Assembly (NCBI GenBank): GCA_008933995.1
Contig: WARS01000029.1
Location: 21,636,879 to 21,700,878 of the forward strand
Direction: 5' to 3'
DNA: 64,000 bases
Origin: Datnioides undecimradiatus
Taxonomy: Eukaryota > Chordata > Actinopteri > Lobotiformes > Datnioididae
Below the pieces are notes generated by a model that saw only the letters and a list, made by a program, of their open reading frames with translations, was not told the origin of the DNA and did not search any database. The position numbers were made by a program, and so were the translations under genes. Shown one piece after another: positions 1-12,101 of the stretch (its first letter is position 1; each line of letters begins with the position of its first letter).

Positions 1-339
1 ATTTCATCCAATCCACACTTGGTACTCGCCGGGGGGAGGGGGGAAAAAAAAAAAAAAACCCTGAATGAATTACATGAATGGGAGATCCAACAAAAACACA
101 CCGATATCCTGACAAATGGCCTCTGCGTTCACGTGTGCACCGCTCCACCACGCTTTGGAATCAGAGGGAAACACACACTTGCGTCTTTGTCTGCGGCAGC
201 GCGGTCGCGTTACATCTGAGGGCTGAGCAGGCAAAAAATTAGCTTATATTAAACTGCAGATAATAACCACGGAGGTCAGCTGGAGGAGTATCATCTCAGG
301 GAGGTGAAGCACGCGCACACACACACCCCTCCTCCTTTT

Positions 340-376
<37 letters not shown>

Positions 377-870
377 GGATGCTGCCGGTTGCCTCTCTGG
401 TTACAACAGCTTGCAATGGCCAACACCCCACAAAAAAAAAAAAAAAAAAATACAGGCTGGAGCTGAGCACGCTGTTAGTTAATACACGTCTCCAAACATA
501 TTCATGCTGCAAACAAACAAACAAAAAAACATCACAATAACCAATTTGGCGCACGAGGCTGATGCAAAAGGAGATATCCACACACACCAACACCTACTGT
601 ACTTGACAAAGAGCGGCTGCAGCTGATGACTGAGTGACTTCGCTGTTAAAATCTAACGTGGTTTTAATAAAAAAAGGTGACAACTGGTGTCTGCCTGATT
701 GTTTTAACTATACAGGCAGGAGGAATGTGGAGGATCGGTGTGGTCGTCACCTAGGCTGATTGATTTCTGAGGGCATGGAAGTTAAGACAAAAGGTTGGAT
801 ATCTGGCAACGAAGAGGCGCGTTGGGCCAATCGGTGAGTCAAACAAGCGGGTGTTGAGTTAATATGTCGT
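1..870. other. gene-free left edge with simple repeats
   Basis: I see no credible exon here. The stretch has poly-A runs (about 45-58 and 432-450), a CA microsatellite at about 343-374, and a CCAAT motif next to a splice-donor-like GGTGAGTC at about 830. Open frames in this part mostly translate the CA and poly-A tracts. It could be upstream or first-intron sequence of the gene served by the CpG-rich stretch that follows. Confidence 0.5.
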
Positions 871-874
871 TTAT

Positions 875-1640
875 TATGCCGAGAACCGGGCGGGACGGTG
901 GCGCTCTCGACCCGGATCACACCGTTTCTACAGCCCGCTGCCGGGAATCCCTGCCAGCCGCTCTCTCAAACAGGGTGTGACACGCGCACACAAACAAAAA
1001 AAAAAAGCACCCGTTAAAATACAAGTTAGTAAGCTGCCACTTGAATTAAAACATCTACCCGACAGCGTGGGTGATATTTAAGCTGATGTAATGTGTTGGA
1101 GGAGGCAGCGTGACCCCCCGCCCCGGCTGTGTTGCCCCGTTGTGTCTGCAGCCTCGCCTATTGTTCCGCCGCTGTCACAGCCGTTAAGGTGCACCGCGGA
1201 TTAGCTTCTTAGCTTGTTAGCCTCGCCGGCTAACCGCGCTAGCGCTAACGTTAGCCGCTCCGCTCGCCTGTGTGTGTGTGTGTGTGCGCGTGTGTTTTCA
1301 AAGCTAAAAAGGTAACGCGGCACCTTTTCCCCCACTAAAAGTCGGCGTGTTGTGTCCGCGTTGACAATAAAAGCACAAAAAAGTTTCTGTCAGAAACCGA
1401 GCTTAAAGTGTTTTAACATACCCAGAGCTCCGTTCCCCAACTCATCGCGGATTCCCCTGTCTGACTTCTCCCGTATTGGACGCAGTTTTCCCCCGTTCAG
1501 ACTCTCCCAAACTGCCGCTGGGACTCCGGTCCTCCTGACTGACTGTCTGCCCACAGTCACACTCCTCCTCCTCCTGCTCTCTGAATCAGCAGGGCCGCCC
1601 ACACCAGGGGCCCTGGACCACAGTGGCCCCTAAAATAGTG
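875..1640. promoter_or_regulatory. CpG-rich promoter-like region of an unidentified gene
   Basis: The base composition changes sharply: many CpG dinucleotides and GC-rich blocks (for example around 885-960, 1110-1260 and 1480-1610) sit between AT-rich flanks. There is a cluster of GCTAGC/TTAGC-type words at 1200-1260 and a TG tract at 1268-1290. A donor-like AAGGTAACG lies at about 1310 on the plus strand. This fits a vertebrate CpG-island promoter with untranslated first exon(s). The gene it serves is not identified. It could run left out of the window on the minus strand or be an untranslated upstream exon on the plus strand. Small open frames at 1352-1633 and 1390-1602 match nothing I know and are not called. 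Confidence 0.45.
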
Positions 1641-2737
1641 GTTTTACGCCTCGAAATTACCAATAATTTTTAAAATCACTAAGAAATCAGTTCAAAAAAG
1701 ATAAAATTGTTACAAAATCTCGGAAAAAAATAGACCCATAATAATCGATAAATAATAACAAAATAATTATGTGATTTTAGGTTGAAAAACATATCAACAA
1801 ACTTTAATGAATTAAATAAAAAGTATTAAAAAACAGGGCATTCAGACAATTAATTAGGTTATGCATTGTAATTTTAGGTTATTTAGCCTGCTATAAATTG
1901 AGGCATTATTGATTAATTCAGAGGTGTGGTATCGTCTCAGTTTGTAGTTATTTGTAATTTTTGTATCAGTTTTGTATTATTTTGTCATTGTGCTTTTTTG
2001 CATCCATTTGGTCTTTAAAGTTTGAAGTCTGTTATCTCACATTTACAGAGTAAAAAAAACAATCTCTACAGCACTCGATTAAATAAACCACACAAAAATA
2101 CTATTAATAAATAATAATTATTATTAATAAATAAATGATCCATTAAGTCCAAAAAAAATCTGAAAATAAACTTAAATTTACTGTCAAGGCTAAAGGATTC
2201 ATACAATACTAGTTATAGTATTATATTACATAGATTCTTGTGTCCATAGATTGTTGTATCAGATATATCAGACATATCAGATTATAACGTGGTGCTTGTT
2301 TTTATCTACTATTATTAAATTATTGCAATATTTCTAACAAATTATCTGCAACGTTTGGCAGAAATATTTTAGGAACCATCCAGATGTGAGGCTCTTCTCT
2401 TGTTGCAGGTCAGTGAAATACAGAATGTAGCTTATATCTTATTTAAAAAGTACCACAGATAAAACTACAGTCATTTATACTGTTGATGGGAAGAGTTAGA
2501 GAGGGGAAAAAACACTTTTTTCATTAAGTAATCATCTGATTGTGAGGCTGAAAAGACTCCGTTGGCAGTATTGCTGTCATATTAATGTACCTGCCATACA
2601 TGTAAATCCATTATGAGATGATAATAAAAGATATTTGGACAGAAACCAAAGTCATCAATTAGTAAATAAGTGGTTCCCTCTAGCGGTCAAAACATGTCAC
2701 TACAGCTACTAAGCCAGTTAGGCTGTACATGCTACTC
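1641..2737. other. AT-rich gene-free spacer
   Basis: The stretch is strongly AT-rich with many TAATAA/AAATAA words and no open frame of note. No recognisable exon, RNA gene or transposon was seen. Confidence 0.5.
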
Positions 2738-3349
2738 ACATTCACCAGCCACATTATTAGGTACACCTGTTCAATTGCTTGTTAACACAAATAGCTAATC
2801 AGCTAATCACATGGCAGCAGCTCAATGCATTTAGGCATCTAGACGTGGTGAAGACGACTTGCTGAAGTTCAAACCGAGCATCAGAATGGGGAAGAAAGGG
2901 GATTTAAGTGACTTTGAACGTGGCATGATTGTTGGTGCCAGGCGGGCTGGTCTGAGTATTTCAGAGACTACTGATCTACTCGGTTGTTCACACACAGCCA
3001 TCTCCAGGGTCCTGCCTTGTTTCAACGGGTCAGGCTGCTGCTGGTGGTGGTGGTGTAGTAATGTGTGGGGGGAGATATTTTCTTGGCACACTTTGGGCCC
3101 CTTAATACCAACTGAGGATTGTTTAAATGCCACGGCCCACCTGAGTATTGTTGCTGACCATGTCTACCCCTTTATGACCACAGCGTACCCATCTACTGAT
3201 GGCTACTTCCAGCAGGATCATGCACCGTGTCACAAAGCTCAAATCATCTCAAACTGGTTTCTTGAACATGACAATGAGTTCCCTGTACTCCAGTGGCCTC
3301 CACAGTCACCAGATCTCAATCCAATAGAGCAGCTTTGGGGAATTTTATT
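2738..3349 (+). mobile_element. internally deleted Tc1/mariner-type DNA transposon
   Basis: The left end reads like the terminal repeat of a common fish Tc1-like family (CCACATTATTAGGTACACCTG at about 2748-2768, with a break in the first bases). A transposase frame runs from about 2859 to 3350. Its first part (GKKGDLSDFERGMIVGARR) is the N-terminal helix-turn-helix DNA-binding region. Its second part (GYFQQDHAPCHKA, then WPPQSPDLNPIEQLW) is the catalytic core around the second and third DDE acidic residues. About 100 residues between them, including the first catalytic Asp, are missing, although the frame stays open (164 aa). The 3' end with its inverted repeat is absent. The copy cannot code for an active transposase and is a decayed relic. 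Confidence 0.9.
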
Positions 3350-3639
3350 ATAAGATATATACATAAAAGATAAAACACCTTGTTTTCAGGCATGAAAAGC
3401 AACAGATCTTGCAGCAGCAGCAGCGGAAGAAGTGTTCAGACGCTGCGTAGAACCTGCTTAATTAGAGGAAAGTGTCCTGTATAGTAAAAGTAAATACTGT
3501 AAGTGTCAAATGTAAAATCACAGTTATGGAGTGATGCATTAACATAGTTTTCATTATTGATTAAAGTGTTGCAAGCTGCCTCTTCTAAGCGACAAACAGA
3601 GCTGACACATTTTATTTCATTTTGTTTTACAGACAGACA

Positions 3640-3830
3640 ACGCTCAATCTTCCGCTCCTGTAGGTGGCGGTGTTGCGCTTCACCTCTGGCGAAGCGCCCG
3701 CAGACGCGATGGAGAGGAAGATGGGTTTCCTGCGATCCGCTGAGAGGCGATGAAGCGGCCGCGTCCAGCTGCTGCCTTTTAACGCCTGAACTCGTGTGAT
3801 TACCCCGCATCGCGGCGGACACCGGCCGGC
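3640..3830 (+). promoter_or_regulatory. putative promoter and 5' UTR of the carboxylase paralogue
   Basis: A short GC- and CpG-rich stretch lies directly before the start codon at 3831. It contains small upstream ATGs, for example at about 3708 and 3750. The first words (CTGTAGGTGGCGGTGTTGCGC, about 3658-3678) resemble a dispersed fish repeat with GTAGGTGGCAGTAATG words, so part of the promoter may be repeat-derived. No TATA box was seen. Confidence 0.4.
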
Positions 3831-6800
3831 ATGTACCGCTGCATGGCCAGGTAAGAGACCGCGCGTCCTCCGCGTCACTCCGCGCCTTTATCTCCCACTT
3901 TGCGCGCACCCGGGCGTCTTCACGACCTTTGACACACATTATGATCAGATGCACGAGTATAAATAGACAAGATGTGAGCAGAAAAATGCCTGTGAGTGTT
4001 GTTATCCCTGACCGCCAGCACACTTTTATTTATATTTATGAATATTTCCATAATCTTAGTCGCAAGGGATGCGGGTTTGATGGAAAAGTGCAAAGTTTAC
4101 ACCGCCGTGCAGGTGAAAGTGACCTCAAAGGGACAGAGAGACAAACCAAACCACTGACAGGTACCTTTGACATGCAAGCTGCTGCAGGCTGCAAAGCTGA
4201 TCCCAGCAGCACAGGTTTCTGAGGGCAGACACTGCGCTGAAATCTAGTTTTACTGATCAACTTTCTCCTCCTCATAATTAGAGTTTCCCTATTTACAGTG
4301 GTAATTAGAGATGTTCAAAAGCATAAAAAGACACTAATAGAAATTGCATTTAAAGATATTTACATAAACTGTATTTAGCTGCAACGATTGCTTCCTTTAT
4401 TGATTAAACCTACAAATTAATTACTCAGTCAATAGCTTGTTCCATAAAATGTCAGAAAACACTGGAAGTTCAGTACCTGTGACATATTCCAAGAGGTCAT
4501 CAGTTTGAGTATTTCACTCCTGAACCTCAAGATGTTCAGTTCTCTGTCGCACAGCATTTCATAAACGTTAAATGTCTGTTGGTGTCTGCTGCTTCCCTTA
4601 CACGCTGACAGGAGCGTGTGTGGCGGAGGACGAGTGTGTCCTGCCTTTGCGCCTCCTCCTCTCGCCCCGTCGTGGACGTCGAGAAACACCCCAGAGGAGG
4701 AGCACCGCCGGTGAGTTCGTCGCCGGTCCAAATAAGCAACGTGGGACTTTCCTGACCCGCATTTTAAATTGTGATTGTTTTCTAATGCAGCCGTGAGAAG
4801 CATGGGAACCATAGAAAGCGGCGCCGCTGCAGCATTCGTGCAGGTTTTGTTAGTCAACCCGGAAGCACATCTGCAAAGCTTTCTGCAGAAAAACGGACAA
4901 ATTGAGCTCGCATTTAAGATATTACATTAGTCATACTATTGAGAATGCTTAATAATGTCAGAGTTAGCTGTTTATGAAAAGAGTGACCAGTAAATAGCCT
5001 GTTGCACAGCTAAAAACCACCTCGGTGAATCAAAAGATGATATTATGAATTATCACTTCAGCAAAGGACCTCTTAGATTCTTAGAAAGCTCATAGCAACA
5101 TATAACCACTTTTTAATAATGCAAAGCGACTTTATGTTTACATATTCTACAGTTTTTATGATAATCTGCACATCTAATGTCATCTAATCAACACTGTTCG
5201 CCGTTCACGCGTGCATCTTGTGTTGCAGGTCGGCAGAGCAGGGTTGGCGGCGTTCAGTCCGCCGCATGAGCTCTGCAGCCAGGAGGAGGAGACCTCTGCG
5301 CAGCGCCTTTCCCGTGCTGGATCAGCCTCTCCAGCCCTTCCACCGACACGTGTATGAAGCCAACCTGCGAAACAGCGACGCCTGCCTCAAGAAGTAGGGT
5401 CCCGCTCAGGTCAGCGAGAGAGATATATCGGGAAAAGCACGCCACTCACTGTCTCTCTCTGTGTCAGGTACGTGGAGTTGAGTGCAACGGTGAAGAAAGG
5501 CGGAGGGGAAAACGCCATCGCCAGACACACGCAGAGAAACAGGAAGCTGCTCGTCCGGGATCGGCTGCGCCTCCTGTTGGATGATGAGGACTTCTTTGAG
5601 CTGTCGCCGTTCGCTGGTCTGGGTCTGCCGTACGGTGACATCCCTTCAGCTGGGTGCCTCACAGGTCAGAAAACACCAGCTGCAATCGTGATTCTTTGAT
5701 ATTTACCTATAGACCTGTTTGATTTCAAGCAGCTGGCATTTATTTACCGCGACACGCCTGCGTGCCACTGACTTACGCCGCTCCATGTGCCGCGTGTGCA
5801 CCCGTCCAGGTGTTGGCAAGATCAATGGCCTGTGGTGCGTGGTCATTGCCAACGATGCCACCGTGAAAGGCGGCACGGCGTATCCAATCACGGTGAAGAA
5901 GCAGCTGCGCGCGCAGGAGGTGGCGATTCAGAACCGGCTGCCTTGTGTTTACCTGGTGGACTCTGGGGGAGCTTTCCTACCGCTGCAGGTTAAACACACA
6001 CACAACAACACACACACACCAGCCTTTTGCTATACTATACTATGTTAGTTGCAGTTTAACTCTACAGTTGTGTGTGTGTGTGTGTGTGTGTGTTGAATCA
6101 TCCAGTCGGAGATCTTTCCGGACAAGAACCAGGGAGGGAGGACGTTCTATAACGAAGCCATCATGTCTGCCATGAAGATCCCACAGGTAAAGAGGTTTGC
6201 ATCCAATAACCTTACTGTCGGTCGTATAAAGCAATGATTCATTCATGTTTCGGGGCTGCCGCAGTCAGGTTGTGTGTAATTTGAATCTTTGCGTAAATCA
6301 AGGTGTCGGTGGTGTGCGGGTCGTGCACAGCGGGTGGCGCTTACATCCCCACCATGGCGGAAGAGGCGGTGATGGTGCATCGGATAGGGACCATCTTCCT
6401 GGGAGGACCACCGCTTGTGAAGGCCGCCACAGGAGAGGAGGTGACGCCAGAGGAGCTGGGAGGAGCCACGCTTCATGCCAAGTGGGTCCATAAATCAAAC
6501 GTACCCTTTTAAATCTACGGTTATTTGAGGAGTTACGAGTGTGTCGATGCATCTTCTGGTTTCAGGGTGAGTGGCTGCGTGGACCACTTCGCCCGGGAAG
6601 AGAAGGAGGCGTACGCTTACACCAGAAACATCATATCGACTCTGAACTTCCAACTGCCCGAGGAAGAGGAGGAGGACGAGGAGGCGACGAGGAGGAGGAT
6701 GGCAGAGGAGGCGCCGCTGTACGGCCCAGAGGAGCTTCTGGGGCTCGCCCCTAGAAGTTATAACTACAGTCTGGATGTTAAGATGGTACGGTGCTGTGAT

Positions 6801-8938
6801 ACTGTGTGCAGCATGAGAGGTAGACACAGCCGCTCCTGGAGGGGAAACAGGCGCCACCTACAGACAAAGCTGATCACTACAAAAACAACCCAACGGCCCC
6901 AAACATAACAATAATAATAAAATAATAATAATAATAATAATAATAACAATAATAATAATAATAAAAACATGAATTATGAATTAATAGACCTCATGACAAA
7001 CCATGACCCGCTCAATCCAGAGTTTATTAACATGCGGTTGGGTGCTCCTGTCTCTCCGTCCAGGTTATCAGCCGGCTGACGGACGGGAGCCGCTTCCAGG
7101 AGTTCAAGGCTCGCTACGGAACCACGCTCACCACCGGCTTTGCAAAGATTCATGGGTAAAAACTCAACGGCAGACACAGAGCGAGGCAGTGAAGGCAGGA
7201 TTAATGTGGGATTTTCAGCCAAGAAACAGCAAGTTAATGTAAAATGACGTTAGAATGCTGATTATTATATAATATTTTGGTAGATATAGAAGAGAATAAA
7301 CTTATTTACTAGCTTATTTATTTATTTATTATTATTTTATTAGTAGTACTAGTAGTAATAGTACTAGAAGCAGCAGTTGTAGTCTTACTGATGCCGTTAT
7401 TGCTTCTTTGGAGACCCCCTGACTCGTCACTAAGTCAGTGACCCCCTCACCCTCATGAGATTAGCAGTTGCCCTCGGTAACGTCTTAAACAGATCAGCAG
7501 ACGGACGACCTAAACAAGTCGTGCTGTCCCCTGACCAATGACCATCCGCCACACGAGAGCTGGGATTTGTAGGATGAGAGTCCCAAGCTTGACGCCGATT
7601 GTTGTGCAGAGTTCCTAGTTCGATGCAGCGGGCGCAGAGAGCTGAACGTTGGGCCTGACGCACACAAACATAAGTAGTATTGGTTTAGTTTAACAGTTTA
7701 GTGTACATGTGAGTGTGTGACATCACCTGCGTGTTTGTGTGCGTTGACCCCCCCCCCCCCGTCAGCCACCTGCTGGGAATAGTGGCCAACAACGGCGAGC
7801 TGTCGTACCAGGCGGCGCTGAAAGGCAGCCATTTTGTCCAGCTGTGCGACCAGAGAGACATCCCCCTCCTGTTCCTCCAGAACACAGCACCCACAGCCGC
7901 TCTGACGCTGTCCGCGGCGCAGGTACGCTCACACACGCACACACACACGGTTTGTAGAAACTCACGTATTTCAAAATAAATCCAAATTCGCTCTTTTCAT
8001 TTTTTGAATAAAATCAGTTTTTTCTCTTATTTTGTGCAAATAATTGCAAAAATAAAGTAAATTAAGACTTTTTTTAAATGACATCCTCTGTTTTCTGTGC
8101 GCGCGCGTCTTTCTCTTGCAGGCAGAGCTGAACAGTAACCGCCTGAAGGCCCAGGGTTCACTGATGTCAGCCGTAGCGTGCGCCTCCGTCCCCAAAGTCA
8201 CCGTGGTGATCGGCGGTTGCCATGGTGCCGACAGCTACGCCATGGTGAGAGACTGTAGTCACGTGATAGTCCCTTGATCTTTTACCTTGGGCTTTGAGTC
8301 ACAAAGGTATTATTTCCTGTTTCTTGTGCGACAGCCTTGTTTTTGCAGAACAAACTGAAAATATGTTTAATATTAAAATCATAATTATTATTTTTAGATG
8401 TTTAAGGGTTTGTTTTGTTGTTTTGTTGCATAGTTTTAGTCCCACTTGTTGCTGTAATCAACACAATTACTCATTTGAATCTTATTTCCTGGTTGTCTCT
8501 AGTGTGGGCGGGCCTTTGACCCTAACTTCCTGTTCCTGTGGCCCAACGCCAGAGTGTCGATGGCAGCTCCGGGTCACTCCGGCTCTCTGCTTCCCCCCGA
8601 CAGCGAGCAGGAGGACGACGTGAAGAAGAAGCAGGAGGATGACCTGAACAGGAGGCTGCAGGAGGAGAGCTCGGCTTTCTTCTCCTCCGGCAGGCTCTGG
8701 GACGATGGAGTCATCCTGCCTCAGGACACCAGGAGGGTAAACATTTAATTCAAGGGGCATTCAAGAGCTGTCGCCGTCCTGAAATCTTCAGAGCAGAAGT
8801 AAAAACGTAAAGCACGATTCCAGCCTCCTAACTTCCTGTTCCTGTGTGCAGGTTCTCAGAGACTGCCTGGACATCATCAAACAGCAGCAGTACCAGCTGT
8901 CCACGGAGAAGCCGCAGTCAGCACTTCTGCGTATGTAG
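3831..8938 (+). CDS. methylcrotonoyl-CoA carboxylase beta-chain-like protein (divergent mitochondrial paralogue)
   Basis: Coding exons: 3831-3850, 5229-5393, 5468-5664, 5810-5988, 6106-6186, 6303-6481, 6566-6785, 7064-7155, 7766-7922, 8122-8244, 8503-8736, 8852-8938. Phase closes throughout and gives 577 aa (human MCCC2 has 563). The first about 30 residues are Arg/Ser-rich with no acidic residue after Glu9, like a mitochondrial targeting peptide. MCCC2 is the carboxyltransferase half of the leucine-breakdown enzyme that carboxylates 3-methylcrotonyl-CoA in the mitochondrial matrix. The N-terminal domain is well kept: [30 protein letters not shown] and the first oxyanion-hole motif GSCTAGGAY near residue 220. 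The C-terminal domain is not: QNITGF of MCCC2 is replaced by QNTAPT (about 416-421), and GGSYGAGNYGMCGRA by [15 protein letters not shown] (461-475). An acidic Glu/Asp run is inserted near residue 310. I infer a paralogue of altered or lost activity, not true MCCC2. The family call is firm; the function is not. Confidence 0.9.
4612..4710 (+). other. possible optional in-frame exon of the carboxylase paralogue
   Basis: A 99-base segment is flanked by an acceptor-like GACAG and a strong donor CCGGTGAGT. It has exactly the phase needed to sit between coding exons 1 and 2 (leftover AG joins, 33 codons, no stop). The predicted peptide is Pro/Arg/Gly-rich and would lengthen the targeting region. 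It may be a real alternative exon or chance. Confidence 0.25.
6905..6966. repeat. AAT/ATA trinucleotide microsatellite
   Basis: About 60 bases of near-perfect AATAAT repeats lie in intron 7 of the carboxylase paralogue. They produce the leucine/isoleucine-like translation seen on the other strand, which is not a gene. Confidence 0.85.
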
Positions 8939-9724
8939 AAGCTTCGGACTGGACGCTGTTGACCTCAGGTGTCTTTTACCAGTACACGTCGCCGCGACAA
9001 CGAAAAAAAGGTTTTAGTTCCCAAACAGTGCACAACAATGCAGCTACTCTGTTGGATTGGGAGCATTAAGAGACTTCATTATAACAGCCTCTGTGCTGCT
9101 GTCACTGCATGTCTTACCTGAGCTAAAAGCTGGATGTAACACTGTCTGCTGGTGCCTTCAGGAACATGCACAGCTCCCCACTCTCTTCTGGTTCTTCGAA
9201 GTCGAAATATTAAGATTTACACTTGCAGAAAAGTCAACATACAAACAAAAAGTTCATTTATGTTAATAACTGACGCCTGCACTGTTTTCCACGTGTTTGC
9301 TGTAAGTCTCACAGTTATGTTGCCTTACCGACACTCGACACTCCAGAGAGAGTCCTGGTTAATCCTCATAAACTGCCTCAGGTGTGCAAAAGTGCGTCTT
9401 CACGTGCAGAAAATCAGCCCGTGCGTCAAAACACATGAAAGATTGTCCTTTAATCAGGTTAAAGCTACATCGAGTCTGCTGTCATCTGTGTGTTTTAGCC
9501 TTAACGCAGCTCAGGTGAGATTTTTTTAGTTCTTTGTGTGTGTCAAAAAATCTCATAGATGCCTGAACGTGTTTAATGTAGCCTTGATTTTCTCTGTAAT
9601 CGTTTGTTTTAGAGTCATTTTTGTCAAAAATGCCAGTTTGTAAGAAGTAATGTTTTGTAATTACAGTGTAAATTAATCCTTGTAATCTATTTTTTTGTAT
9701 AAAACGATTAAAAAAAAAATTGTA

Positions 9725-9730
9725 AATAAA
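9725..9730 (+). terminator. polyadenylation signal of the carboxylase paralogue
   Basis: An AATAAA hexamer lies about 790 bases past the stop codon at 8936-8938, after an AT-rich 3' UTR and just before the sequence changes character. It is the best candidate for the transcript end. Confidence 0.45.
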
Positions 9731-11304
9731 TTCTGTTGAACTGCAGACCCACTGTGGTTTCAAATCACTTATAAATGTCTTAAATTTCCATCTGCTGCAC
9801 GATTAGAAAACTATTTTAAATCCCCTTCCTAAGAAGAGACATGTTAAGGCAGAGACTGATTACATAATGCATAAGTACATAAAATGAACCTATTATATAG
9901 ATATAGATAAATAATTACATTTCAAAAATTTATTTTCAGTTGAAATTAATGAAATTAAAGTTTAATATTGATTAAAAACAGTTTAAAGTTTGGTTTTCTA
10001 TTAGTCTACGTCAGACTAAATTATGAAATTTGCCAAAAAATTACAAACAGGTGAATTTAAAAAAAATTTCCCCCACTGAGCTATTTTCAAAACATCACCA
10101 CAAAACACGATGCATCTAAATACAGACACCCAAAAAAATCTAAACATTCAGCTCAAACCTCTCATTTTAAACCTTTCATTTTATTGTTCATATGCAATTT
10201 GTCTGATATTCTCCAGAAAAGGTGAAATAACCACATTTTAACCAAACAGATTGGCGTGCAGCTGGTTGCAGTGCACAAAGTGGCCACTGGGTGTCACTAA
10301 ACGCTTTACTTTAATGCCAATCTGCAGCTCCACGTCTACTCCGGTAGGTGGCAGTAATGTCAACATCAGAAGAAGAAGAAGCTGTGAAGCCACATAATTA
10401 CCTACGTTCCATATAAAATGCATATAATATGAAACAAACAAAAGGCTGAAAAGTCATAAAATATGAGTGAAATATAAAAAAATAACACATTAGGAAAAAA
10501 ATACTATAATCCCTTATCAGTATTGAGGATTAAATGTCTGTGTAGCTGTCATAATGGCACAAAAACACAAATGTATACAAATAAATGGAGACACGTACAA
10601 AACAAAGAATTACAAGCATATAAAATAAAAAAAGATAAAGTAGAAACAATAAAAGAATAATTAACCTCAAGCTCAAAGAGACTCAATACGTCTGCGTATG
10701 TAGACGCTTCCATCCCTCTCCTCCTCACTTCCTCTGCTGAAGCCCATTTAACTGCAGCTCTTCGTTTTACAAATCACAAATCAGACAGTGCAGTAAATGT
10801 TTTAACAAAAGCTAAGTTAGCTGTGTGAAGTCAACTGATTTCTCTGTACACAGGCACTCTTTATGAAAGAATGAAGACACTGTTAGCATCTTTACATTGC
10901 AATCAACAGGCACTGCTAGCCGCAAGCTAGCTCAGCAGCAAACTTGAACCCAAGGAGATATGGAAATAACATTAAAAACATGCTATTCAACCAAGTTATG
11001 AATGCATTACTGCATTCTGAGCATTTGTTGCCTTATGCAAATCCCTCCCAGGAAAACATCGTAGTCATAACCAGAAATTATGTACATATGATTCAATGAG
11101 TGCTAACTTTGTAAAGTGACTGGGTTAAAGGTCACTGATGCATTGTGGGTTCAGATCTGAATCAGATGCTTTTAGTGTTTCAGCTTCAGCAGCAGCACGG
11201 CAGAGAAGAAGAGGAAAGGATGGCTAATGGAAAAGTCCATTCGGCTGGCAGGAGAGTCACCACGCTGTATTTAATGACGTGTGTTTGCCGGGTCAGGATG
11301 TAGC
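9731..11304. other. convergent 3' spacer between the carboxylase paralogue and rpe65
   Basis: The two genes meet tail to tail here, and the part next to 11304 is the rpe65 3' UTR. A TTTATT at about 10178 on the plus strand would be an AATAAA for the minus-strand transcript. At about 10240-10390 there is a likely dispersed-repeat fragment with the words CGGTAGGTGGCAGTAATG and an AGA-rich tail. No exon was seen. Confidence 0.45.
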
Positions 11305-12069
11305 TCAGGCTCGTGGCTTGTACATGCCGTGGAGGGTCACAGGGATGATGGTGTCGACCTCTGCCCTGGCCAGCTCCGTCAGCTTCATGGCATCCAGCAC
11401 CAGCAGGAAGCCTGGCCTCTCTGCCCCAGGCTTCACCACGATACTCAGCAGCACACCTGCAGCACAGAGACGCGGGGGAGACATGGTTAGCATGAGGCAG
11501 TGGTGGAGGAAGTATTCATTAAAGTCCTATTTCACTAATTCACAGAAAAACATCGCTACAAGTAAAAGTCCTGCGTTGAAAATGTTGCTTAAACTTGCTG
11601 AAATCCATCAGAAATGATATTAAATAAAAGAAAAAGCAGCAAAATATCAGATTTATGAAGCCAAAAGGTTGAAATGTTCTGCATTTTTGCATGTGCTGAG
11701 GCCATTATATGTTATTCATGGCCCATTAGTGTTTCGTTAATTAGCCATATGCAGTTAACCGGGGGCTGTTTATGAATGTAAATGATGCCAAGCCTGCACG
11801 AGCATGATGGTTTTGAATGTGTGGGATGTTATCAGCGGTAATTACACACCGGTGTACACAGAACGTGTGCTTTCTACACACGCTGATAAATGAGGGCCCT
11901 GAATCCTACAGTTCCCATAATGCAACTGAATAGCGTCCGATATATACAGTATGTTATACATTTCTAGTCTCCAACCCAAAGACGAGATAACATGACATCC
12001 CTATGACATCATCACTAGTTCCCCAGACTTTATACAAGAGTTTTTAAAAAGGTGTGAAACTGAAAATGC

Positions 12070-12101
<32 letters not shown>

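Noticed and set aside
343-374. tandem CA, TG and other arrays considered as CRISPR-like or structured repeats
   Set aside because: These are plain microsatellites without spacers; the genome is a vertebrate one.
1352-1633. 93-codon open frame in the CpG-rich block
   Set aside because: Pro/Leu/Ser composition follows GC content, with no family resemblance. The block is better read as promoter or untranslated exon.
8920-10710. similar words TCTGCGTATGTAGA-GCTTC at about 8926 and 10689
   Set aside because: A match of about 20 bases with one mismatch and no extension on either side. Not enough to call a duplicated exon end.
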